Positions 1 to 5,212 of a stretch of DNA of 7,621 bases are shown here, one piece after another. The translations under genes and the position numbers were made by a program. Position 1 is the stretch's first letter, and each line of letters begins with the position of its first letter. Below the pieces are notes generated by a model, which was not told the origin of the DNA, made no database searches, and was given only the letters and a program-made list of their open reading frames with translations. Source of the DNA: Sedimenticola sp. (lineage in GTDB: Bacteria; Pseudomonadota; Gammaproteobacteria; Chromatiales; Chromatiaceae); the NCBI GenBank assembly GCA_030590525.1, contig JAUUYI010000092.1, forward strand, positions 1 through 7,621. The letters run 5' to 3'.

Positions 1-37
1 GGGCACAAAGCGGACTAAGGAGATCAAAACCCAGCCG

Positions 38-64
38 ACAGGTGTAAAAATATCTGGCACCTGT
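38..64. repeat. inverted repeat (hairpin), 7-bp stem
   Basis: ACAGGTG (38-44) is exactly complementary to CACCTGT (58-64) around a 13-nt A/T-rich loop. It is the first of three hairpins in the gene-poor left end. No U-tract follows on either strand, so it is not a standard terminator. Confidence 0.5.
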
Positions 65-135
65 GCAGTCCAACGCACGAACGGCGGCAGCCCCAGAACA
101 TTGGGATTCGCCTTCACCTACCGGGCAGAAAAAGC

Positions 136-168
136 ATGGCCGAAGCCCTTTTCAGAGAGTTCGGCCAT
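136..168. repeat. inverted repeat (hairpin), 9-bp stem
   Basis: ATGGCCGAA (136-144) pairs perfectly with TTCGGCCAT (160-168) around a 15-nt loop. It lies inside the broken minus-strand frame. No U-tract is present, so it could be RNA structure or chance pairing within decayed coding DNA. Confidence 0.5.
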
Positions 169-386
169 TCCTTGGTTGAAAATGCAGTTGGCGAAGAGAG
201 CAGGGCAGGCCCGGGCAATCCCAGGACTCAGGCCACCACCTTCCAGGCAGTGCCTCACTGTCTTCCATGGACCTGCACCGGCATCGGTCGCCAGCGTAGG
301 GGTGTTACTGCGTAACGCTCAGGAGGAGACCAGCGGAGATTCCCGGGGGTATTCGGGGACCTGTTGGCCTACATCCCCGGAACACC

Positions 387-420
387 ACCCCTATAGGCAG
401 GAAAAATCCCTGCTAGGGGT
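387..420. repeat. long bulged hairpin, 12 bp
   Basis: ACCCCTA (387-393) pairs with TAGGGGT (414-420), and the inner GCAGG (397-401) pairs with CCTGC (409-413). This leaves a 3-nt TAG bulge on the left arm and a 7-nt loop (402-408). It lies 73 nt downstream of tRNA-Thr in the direction of tRNA transcription, so it could end or process the tRNA transcript, although no U-tract directly follows it. Confidence 0.5.
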
Positions 421-492
421 TGCTATACGGTTGCTAGAGAAAAACCTCAACAGGGCAAGAAATCAAAATTCACTCTAACCCATTGTTTTTAT

Positions 493-568
493 TGGAGCTG
501 GCGATAGGAGTCGAACCTACGACCTGCTGATTACAAATCAGCTGCTCTACCAACTGAGCTACGCCAGC
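493..568 (-). tRNA. tRNA-Thr (anticodon UGU)
   Basis: The minus strand reads as a complete 76-nt tRNA. The acceptor stem is GCTGGCG paired with CGCCAGC, followed by T and an encoded CCA (493-495). The D arm (GCTCAGTTGGTAGAGC) is canonical. The anticodon stem GCTGA/TCAGC encloses the loop TTTGTAA, giving anticodon UGU, which reads ACA and other threonine codons. The T arm contains GTTCGAC. The position next to birA and a pantothenate kinase matches E. coli thrU, also tRNA-Thr(UGU), the first tRNA of the thrU-tyrU-glyT-thrT-tufB operon. Here no further tRNA follows within 490 nt. A strong promoter lies about 90 nt upstream (664-691). Confidence 0.98.
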
Positions 569-618
569 CTTTTGATATTTAACATTTTTTCTGGAAGTCC
601 GTTGCTCCCAATTGAAGT

Positions 619-650
619 GCGGGACCGTACCTTGCACTACTGAGTCCCGC
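619..650 (-). repeat. hairpin in tRNA-Thr precursor leader
   Basis: GCGGGAC (619-625) pairs with GTCCCGC (644-650) around an 18-nt loop, between the predicted transcription start (about 657) and the tRNA 5' end (568). It would fold in the pre-tRNA leader and may affect its processing. It does not resemble a second tRNA. Confidence 0.5.
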
Positions 651-663
651 AAAACTCCCGCAT

Positions 664-691
664 ATTATACTTCCATGGCCACAGCTGGCAA
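664..691 (-). promoter_or_regulatory. sigma-70 promoter for tRNA-Thr
   Basis: On the minus strand a -35 box TTGCCA (691-686) is followed by a 16-bp spacer and a perfect -10 box TATAAT (669-664). The next bases, ATGCGGG, are GC-rich around the expected start near 657. Such a G/C-rich discriminator is typical of stable-RNA promoters under stringent control. The implied leader before the mature tRNA is about 90 nt. Confidence 0.75.
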
Positions 692-771
692 CTTTACTAA
701 GGGGGTGGGCGGCTTGCTCCTCCTACCCCAACATAATGGTAACCGTTCTGATCCCGACGTTGGATCCATGC

Positions 772-825
772 TGTAGGGCCGAATTCATTCGGCCGATTTG
801 GTGGTCGAATAAATTCGACCCTACA
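772..825. repeat. 54-bp palindromic intergenic repeat, TGTAGGG ends
   Basis: The element starts TGTAGGG and ends CCCTACA. Its 23-bp arms (772-794 and 803-825) are inverted copies differing at three positions and separated by 8 nt. Each arm is itself a hairpin: GGCCGAAT-TC-ATTCGGCC (777-794) and GGTCGAAT-AA-ATTCGACC (803-820). It can therefore fold as one long stem or as two small ones. It has the form of a miniature mobile or REP-like repeat. No clear target duplication flanks it. A second repeat with the same terminal seven bases lies at 4024-4109. Confidence 0.8.
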
Positions 826-883
826 TTTATGCTGACAGCAATGAACTCCGAAACTTGAGTAGTAACAATTCGCCGGGGACAGG

Positions 884-911
884 TTGCCGCCGGCAAGAGC
901 TGCTATTATAC
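884..911 (+). promoter_or_regulatory. possible promoter for DUF4105 gene
   Basis: TTGCCG (884-889) lies 14-16 bp before A/T-rich hexamers (TATTAT 904-909, TTATAC 906-911) in the orientation of the DUF4105 gene, whose start is about 135 nt downstream. The spacing and -10 match are only fair, and TTGCC-GCC-GGCAA is also a small palindrome, so this is tentative. Confidence 0.25.
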
Positions 912-1044
912 GGGCTCACCCAGAACAACAGATCCCGAAGATACGGCACTCCTCTTTCTTTCAGCCCAGCCATCTCGCAGTGAACACAAATCTGTGTAAA
1001 CTAGAGGTCTACCGGGCTTCAACAAACCGGAAAGCAATACCCGC

Positions 1045-2070
1045 ATGCCGCTTGCAAAATCATTGATAAAAATCGTCTTCTGGATTGCCCTGACCCTGTT
1101 CTGGCTCTGGTCTGTGATGGCGGTTTACTTTTCTCCGTTACCAGGGAAACACACCTCACTCATCGTAGCCACCCTGTTCGCTGCCGGGGTTCCCCTGGCA
1201 CTGCTGCTGTTACCGGACCGGGGGCGTACCGGATGCATCGTGCTGTTGCTCTGCATTGGCGTGCTCATCGGCTGGAGCCAGGTCAAACCATCCCATGATC
1301 GCGTTTGGGGGCAGAATTTTGCCAGGCTTCCGTATGTCACTGTCGAAGGTGACAAAGTCCAGGTTCACAACGTACGGAACTTCGACTATAAATCAGAGAA
1401 CGAATATACACCCGATTATTATGACAAAACCTATGATCTGAACCAGCTCGAGAGCGTGGACTATGTTCTCTCGTACTGGGACGGGAATAAGGCGATCGCC
1501 CACACCATCCTCAGCTTTGGCTTTGCCAATGGCGACCACCTGGCGGTATCAGTCGAGACGAGACTGGAAGAAGGTGAGCCCCAAACCAATATCAGAGGAT
1601 TCTTCAAACAGTATGAGTTGATCTACATTCTCGCTGACGAGCGGGATATCCTGCGGCTGAGAACGAACTTTCGCAAAGAAGAGGTCTACCTGTACCCTCT
1701 CAATATCGACAAGAAATATGTGCGCAAGATGTTCGATATCATCGTCGCGCGGGTGAATGCCATAAAACAGCAGCCGGAGTTCTACAACGCCCTGACCCAG
1801 AACTGCTTTACCAGCCTGTCAGCAGATTTTCAGAAGATATCTCCACCCCGGAACCCACTCGATTACAGGCGGCTGGCCACTGGCTATTCAGGTGAGATGA
1901 TGTATGAAGACGGCTACATCGATAACGGTCTCAGCTTCGAAGAGAGCAAACGAATACACCACATCAATCAATATGTTCAGGATGATGAAAAGGGGTTGAA
2001 TTATTCGACCAGGATCCGCCCGGTTCAGCAACAACCCACGGGGCAGGCCCGGAGCGCCGTCACCCGGTGA
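1045..2070 (+). CDS. DUF4105 / Lnb N-terminal periplasmic domain membrane protein
   Basis: A 341-residue protein of unknown exact function. The N-terminus has three hydrophobic segments (about 6-30, 36-57, 61-80), probably membrane spans, followed by a roughly 250-residue soluble domain. That domain has features of the DUF4105 (Lnb N-terminal periplasmic) family: RVWGQNFARLP near 87-95, NVRNFDY (109-115), AHTILSFGF with H153, SVETRLEEGE (169-178), YELIY and DERDILRLR (190-206), VYLYPL, and the NC motif at 253-254. This family is known for an invariant His and an NCT motif, suggesting a cysteine-type hydrolase or transferase; here the motif reads NCFTS. The ATG at 1045 follows a GGAAAG about 13 nt upstream, a loose Shine-Dalgarno. 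The gene stands alone on this strand and converges with the SPOR gene. Domain call fairly sure; activity unknown. Confidence 0.82.
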   Translation: MPLAKSLIKIVFWIALTLFWLWSVMAVYFSPLPGKHTSLIVATLFAAGVPLALLLLPDRGRTGCIVLLLCIGVLIGWSQVKPSHDRVWGQNFARLPYVTVEGDKVQVHNVRNFDYKSENEYTPDYYDKTYDLNQLESVDYVLSYWDGNKAIAHTILSFGFANGDHLAVSVETRLEEGEPQTNIRGFFKQYELIYILADERDILRLRTNFRKEEVYLYPLNIDKKYVRKMFDIIVARVNAIKQQPEFYNALTQNCFTSLSADFQKISPPRNPLDYRRLATGYSGEMMYEDGYIDNGLSFEESKRIHHINQYVQDDEKGLNYSTRIRPVQQQPTGQARSAVTR

Positions 2071-2115
2071 ATACCATGGTTCACCTGCCCCCCTGCAATC
2101 CTGCCTCACCCTGTG

Positions 2116-2193
2116 CCATAGGAGGCTGTCGGATTTAACGCTAATCGGCTGCAAATCCCTGGAGATCGGTCAAATCCGACAGCCTCCATAGGA
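2116..2193. repeat. 67-bp inverted repeat in convergent gap, flanked by direct repeat
   Basis: GGAGGCTGTCGGATTT (2121-2136) and AAATCCGACAGCCTCC (2172-2187) form a perfect 16-bp inverted repeat around a 35-nt centre. An alternative inner stem GGATTT/AAATCC also exists (2131-2136 with 2153-2158). The octamer CCATAGGA occurs at both ends (2116-2123 and 2186-2193); read as target duplication, this gives CATAG on each side of a 65-bp element. The element sits between two converging genes, so it could also act as a bidirectional transcription barrier, although neither side has a long U-tract. Confidence 0.8.
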
Positions 2194-2199
2194 TGGGAT

Positions 2200-3156
2200 T
2201 CAGGGTTGGTCTGACGCCGCTTCAAGATCAACTGCGCTTCCATCAGCGGGGCAACTCTGTTCCTGGTGCTCGAGTTCAGGATGCCTGGATATGAGTGCCT
2301 GCAGTGCCTGCCCGGTTTCAGAGCCGCTGGCACGATAGTCGACCCGGTAGAGAGTGAAATCCTGGATCCGCGGTACCACGCTGGGCTCGAAGCCCATCGC
2401 GGCGATGAAGTCTCTTCGTTTCTCGGCATTTTTGCGTCGGGAATAGATCCCCAGGGAGACACCGTCTCTGAACTCCCCTTTGTAAAAACGGCGATTATCC
2501 TTAACGCCCAACTGATTGAGACGTTTGACCGTATCGATCGCCTGCTGCCGCGTAGGGAGCGGCGGAATAATCACCCAGAATCCATTCGGCTTCTGCTGGC
2601 TCTCCTGCTGCAACGAAGCCTCTATACCCAGTTTTTTCAACTCGTCCACGATCGTAGCCGCGACTTCATTATCGTCCATCGGGCCTATCAAGCCACACGA
2701 TTCGGGGGGGGCAGGCATCTCAGCCACACCTTCGGGGGCTGTCGCCACCGGCCGGGCAGGCGCTATCTCTGCTGTCTCAGCCCGTTTTAGAGGTTCTGGC
2801 GTCTGAGGTCGTTCGGCATCGATATTTTCGACAGCAGCCGCTTTCACTTCACTCTTCCCGGCAGGCTCCCCGGTCATTGTGGCCTCGGCAGGGGTGCTCT
2901 CAACCGCTGCTACATCGGCTACCAGGCTCTCATCAGGTACTGCCGCCTGGCCCGACGCATCGGCCAGACCCGCCTCATCACTGAATGGCGGTGGAATCAT
3001 TTTCGGCATTGCTTCTCCGGGCCTGGAATACAGATGCAGATTGCCCATTCCGGCCGCAATGGAGGGCCTCCGGGTATCTGGCGTAGCCTCTTGCCGCCAA
3101 CCCCATAGCAGAATGGCCGTATTGGCCGCAAGCAACAACAGGAATATCCACTTCAT
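2200..3156 (-). CDS. membrane-anchored SPOR-domain protein
   Basis: A 318-residue envelope protein. It begins with a hydrophobic segment (residues 3-20, IFLLLLAANTAILLWGW) that is either a signal anchor or an uncleaved signal. A low-complexity Ala/Glu/Pro-rich linker (about 60-150) would span the periplasm. A SPOR-like domain follows at about 190-266 (GFWVIIPPL ... GVSLGIYSRRKNAEKR ... MGFEPSVVPR). SPOR domains bind glycan strands stripped of stem peptides at division sites. A short conserved-looking CGLIGP (154-159) precedes the domain. The start codon overlaps the coaX stop as ATGA, implying translational coupling. Role in division or peptidoglycan sensing is inferred from the domain alone. 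The last 50 residues are hydrophilic with no recognisable motif. Confidence 0.85.
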   Translation of the reverse strand: MKWIFLLLLAANTAILLWGWRQEATPDTRRPSIAAGMGNLHLYSRPGEAMPKMIPPPFSDEAGLADASGQAAVPDESLVADVAAVESTPAEATMTGEPAGKSEVKAAAVENIDAERPQTPEPLKRAETAEIAPARPVATAPEGVAEMPAPPESCGLIGPMDDNEVAATIVDELKKLGIEASLQQESQQKPNGFWVIIPPLPTRQQAIDTVKRLNQLGVKDNRRFYKGEFRDGVSLGIYSRRKNAEKRRDFIAAMGFEPSVVPRIQDFTLYRVDYRASGSETGQALQALISRHPELEHQEQSCPADGSAVDLEAASDQP

Positions 3157-3935
3157 AGGTTCTGCCCCACAGCAATAACAGAAAGCCCCGACATCACAAG
3201 ATCCGGCTTCAGATCCCAGGGCTCATCGAGGTGGGCCTTGAGATAATCCGCCCCCCCTCCGGTCAACAATAATCCTGGCCGCTGCCCGATCTCCTCTTCA
3301 CTCTCATCCAGCACCCGTTTGACCAGGGAAACAACTGCCTGTATCGCACCCAGGGCAATCGCACCTGCCGTATCATGCGCCAGCAATCCGGTTAAGGGGT
3401 TGGTCTCCCCCGTCTGGATGCGGGTACTTCCAAGGACCGCTTTCCTCATCGACTGGAATCCAGGAAGAATAAGCCCTCCTCTGTGTACCCCTTCTCCATC
3501 GATGAGATCCAGGGTTATGGCGGTCCCGCAGTCGAGGATACAGGCTGGGGAGAGCTGTCGGTTCTGTGCTGCAACCAGCGTGAGCCAACGATCCACCCCC
3601 AGGGTTCCCGGATCTGTATAAGAGTTGACCACACCCCAGGCACGTTTCTGTGAACGGATAAATTCAGCTGTCACTCCCCATCGGTCATCCATCCATCTGC
3701 TCAGCGTATCCTCGATCAACGACCCAGCGACATTCGCTATCAGTACCCGCTGCGGTCGGTGCAGGTGCGTCCAGCAAAGTCCCGGCAGATCGTGCAGAGG
3801 AAGGCTACGATAGGCCACAATCTGGAACGGCTCACTCCCCAGCTGCTCGCTCCATGCCCATTTCAGGTGGGTGTTACCTACGTCCACCAGCAGTACCCGG
3901 GAATCCGATAACTTGTTTGCAGCCTCTCTGTTCAT
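3153..3935 (-). CDS. coaX: type III pantothenate kinase
   Basis: Phosphorylates pantothenate with ATP in the first step of coenzyme A synthesis, in the cytosol. The 260-residue protein shows the ASKHA-fold motifs of the CoaX family: LLVDVGNTHLKW (15-26, phosphate binding), NVAGS (68-72), DPGTLGVDRW (108-117, pantothenate site), LDCGTAITLDLID (134-146), GGLILPG (153-159) and LLTGGGA (223-229). Length is normal for the family. The chosen ATG gives about 12 extra residues before the conserved core; no better start is visible, and no Shine-Dalgarno stands at proper spacing (an AAGGA lies 15 nt upstream, inside a small hairpin). It is downstream of birA and overlaps the SPOR gene by 4 nt. In E. 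coli the unrelated type I kinase CoaA occupies this place next to birA. Confidence 0.95.
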   Translation of the reverse strand: MNREAANKLSDSRVLLVDVGNTHLKWAWSEQLGSEPFQIVAYRSLPLHDLPGLCWTHLHRPQRVLIANVAGSLIEDTLSRWMDDRWGVTAEFIRSQKRAWGVVNSYTDPGTLGVDRWLTLVAAQNRQLSPACILDCGTAITLDLIDGEGVHRGGLILPGFQSMRKAVLGSTRIQTGETNPLTGLLAHDTAGAIALGAIQAVVSLVKRVLDESEEEIGQRPGLLLTGGGADYLKAHLDEPWDLKPDLVMSGLSVIAVGQNL

Positions 3936-3937
3936 AA

Positions 3938-3966
3938 TAAATATGTGAAATCCTTCACGGGGTCAA
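3938..3966 (-). promoter_or_regulatory. candidate promoter/leader hairpin before coaX
   Basis: On the minus strand TTGACC (3966-3961) is followed by exactly 17 bp and a weak -10 TATTTA (3943-3938). A small palindrome GTGAA-GGAT-TTCAC (3945-3958) lies between them and contains AAGGA. The implied start would fall at or just inside the annotated ATG, so either the promoter is not real, the mRNA is leaderless, or translation begins further in. Confidence 0.25.
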
Positions 3967-4023
3967 CAGAGATCCGGCCGCGGGTTAACGTCACTGCCAT
4001 AACTTAACGCCGACGGATCACCC

Positions 4024-4109
4024 TGTAGGGTGGGCACGTTGTTTGTGCCCACCAGAATACTTGAGTCATGTGCGGAAACGGTGGGCACACAAACCGTGCC
4101 CACCCTACA
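4024..4109. repeat. 86-bp palindromic repeat between birA and coaX
   Basis: The element starts TGTAGGGTGGGCAC and ends with its reverse complement. Two 30-bp arms (4024-4053 and 4080-4109) are near-identical inverted copies around a 26-nt centre. Each arm holds its own hairpin (GGTGGGCAC...GTGCCCACC; 4029-4053 and 4080-4104). An outer TAACTTA/TAAGTTA pair (4000-4006, 4119-4125) may extend the symmetry. It lies inside the putative birA-coaX transcript, where it could cause attenuation or stabilise upstream mRNA. I believe similar GTGGGCAC repeats occur in other bacterial genomes, but I cannot check this here. Confidence 0.82.
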
Positions 4110-4159
4110 CTAATTTTCTAAGTTAAAGGCATTGGGGTTGACGTGGGTCAGGTATGTTT

Positions 4160-5143
4160 TCAATCCACTCCCCGCAGGCTTATCTCACCACCATGATACG
4201 TCCGGATGCCCTCTTCCGTCTCTAACAGCAGGGCCCCGTTCCGATTTACACCACGGTGAATGCCGACGATGCGCCGTTGTCCCATCGAGAGTGACACCGA
4301 TTTCCCCTGATGAACGTCATACTGCGCCCAGTTCTCCACGAAGGGATCAAAGCCAGTTTTATCGAATCCATGCAGGCTCTCCAGCAGGGCAGCCAACACG
4401 CTGGCGGCCACTCTGTTACGTGAAATTTCACGACCCTCGGGAATGGTGTGGAGATCCACCCAGGGTTGATCTATCTCTTCCACCGTGGTTTCGCCCAATC
4501 GGGTGTTGAGCCCGAGCCCAACGACTACCTGGCTCTCTCCCCCCTGCTCACCGCGCACTTCCAGCAGCAATCCGGCGAGTTTTCGCTGCTGCCACAGGAG
4601 ATCGTTCGGCCATTTCAGCCCGATACCTTCCACCCCCAGCTGTTCCAGGCTGCGCGCCACAGCAAGGCCTGCCGCCAGGCTGAGGCCCGCAAGATCTGCC
4701 GGGCCACGGGCAAAGCGCCAGTAAATGGAGAGATAGATGTTGTTTCCGAAGGGGGAGACCCATCTGCGCCCCCGCCTTCCGCGGCCGGCGGTCTGCCATT
4801 CACAGAAACAGGCGTGCCCGGAGGCCATATCATCTCCCAGTCGCTGCATCAGATAGTTATTGGTGGAGTCTATCCGGTCAAATACCTCGAGCTCCGCCAA
4901 CAGGGCACGGGCACTCTCAGGCATCTGCCGGCGGATCATGCCGGGATCCAGTAACTCCAAGGGGGTAGCCAGCCGATAACCCCGCCCGGGAACGGCATGC
5001 AGGGCCAACCCCATTTGCCCCCTGATATAGGAGAGATGTTTCCATACAGCAGCCCGACTGATACCAAGCAAGTGCGCCAATCTCTCGCCGGAATGAAACT
5101 GCCCGTCGGCAAGCTCTCGTATAATCCTGTATCGCCTGCTCAT
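4160..5143 (-). CDS. birA: bifunctional biotin--protein ligase / biotin operon repressor
   Basis: Makes biotinyl-5'-AMP and transfers biotin to the carrier subunit of acetyl-CoA carboxylase; when holo-BirA accumulates it represses biotin genes. The 327-residue protein (E. coli BirA is 321) has an N-terminal winged helix (about 1-62; recognition region LAHLLGISRAAVWKHLSYI at 22-40, wing PGRGYRL). The catalytic domain shows STNN (93-96), the biotinyl-AMP loop QTAGRGRRGRRW (117-128), KWPNDLL (177-183), KLAGLLLEV (188-196) and GLGLN (209-213). A C-terminal SH3-like domain (about 275-325) closes it. Because the DNA-binding domain is intact, a class II, regulatory BirA is expected. The ATG is preceded by GAAGG at 7 nt. 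It follows the M61 gene by 69 bp and may be cotranscribed with it. Confidence 0.97.
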   Translation of the reverse strand: MSRRYRIIRELADGQFHSGERLAHLLGISRAAVWKHLSYIRGQMGLALHAVPGRGYRLATPLELLDPGMIRRQMPESARALLAELEVFDRIDSTNNYLMQRLGDDMASGHACFCEWQTAGRGRRGRRWVSPFGNNIYLSIYWRFARGPADLAGLSLAAGLAVARSLEQLGVEGIGLKWPNDLLWQQRKLAGLLLEVRGEQGGESQVVVGLGLNTRLGETTVEEIDQPWVDLHTIPEGREISRNRVAASVLAALLESLHGFDKTGFDPFVENWAQYDVHQGKSVSLSMGQRRIVGIHRGVNRNGALLLETEEGIRTYHGGEISLRGVD

Positions 5144-5212
5144 GATCCGGCCTTCAATAAGTGACTACGAGGCACAGAGCGCCCGGTTTCGGTTCTCACA
5201 CCGTGCGTGGGA

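Larger units (their letters stand above)
1..374 (-). pseudogene. broken minus-strand reading frame of unknown origin
   Basis: Read on the minus strand, one frame stays open from 318 to the left edge except for a single TAG at 118-120. The part before that stop contains segments such as DAGAGPWKTVRHCLEGGG and FNQGMAELSEKGFGHAFSAR, and the 39 codons after it continue without a stop to position 1. An adjacent frame is open from 368 to 258 and reads SPNTPGNLRWSPPERY; it sits behind an ATG-TAG pair at 374-369. Joining the two frames would need one frameshift near 294-305. This looks like a decayed gene, or a widespread non-coding element that happens to keep open frames. No family can be assigned, there is no convincing start or ribosome binding site, and the plus strand also has an open frame (101-478), so coding potential is doubtful. 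The left end lies outside the window. Confidence 0.3.
1..492. other. gene-poor region downstream of tRNA-Thr
   Basis: No intact gene is supported here on either strand. The region contains three hairpins (38-64, 136-168, 387-420) and a disrupted minus-strand reading frame. No tRNA-Tyr, tRNA-Gly, second tRNA-Thr or tuf sequence is visible, although E. coli carries these directly after the equivalent tRNA-Thr. I also looked for a copy of the tRNA 3' end that would mark an integration site, and found none. Confidence 0.6.
569..1044. other. intergenic region between tRNA-Thr and DUF4105 gene
   Basis: This divergent gap holds the leftward tRNA promoter and its leader hairpin, an imperfect GC-rich inverted repeat (702-729, GGGGT/ACCCC), a 54-bp palindromic repeat (772-825) and the upstream region of the rightward DUF4105 gene. 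A 60-codon frame opening at TTG 884 runs into that gene, but nothing supports it as a real protein. Confidence 0.6.

Noticed and set aside
101..478. 125-codon plus-strand open frame
   Set aside because: No ribosome binding site, no recognisable domain, and it lies antisense to a frame that looks at least as protein-like; it is probably a shadow.
1..480. RNase P RNA, tmRNA or 6S RNA
   Set aside because: Conserved landmarks such as GAGGAAAGTCCGG of RNase P or the tmRNA tRNA-like ends are absent on both strands.
1..492. Integration of a genomic island at the tRNA-Thr 3' end
   Set aside because: No integrase and no repeat of the tRNA 3' end is visible in the window; only the left flank could show it.
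470..652. 60-codon minus-strand frame across the tRNA
   Set aside because: Its middle (GVAQLVEQLICNQQVVGSTP) is simply the translation of tRNA-Thr, a common false protein.
884..1066. 60-codon plus-strand frame starting with TTG
   Set aside because: It overlaps the real start of the DUF4105 gene, has no Shine-Dalgarno and no recognisable features.
5144..5212. GCACGGTGTGAGAACCG in the M61-birA gap, faintly like a group II intron domain V end
   Set aside because: The match is short, no domain V stem with the AGC triad is present, and no reverse transcriptase lies nearby.
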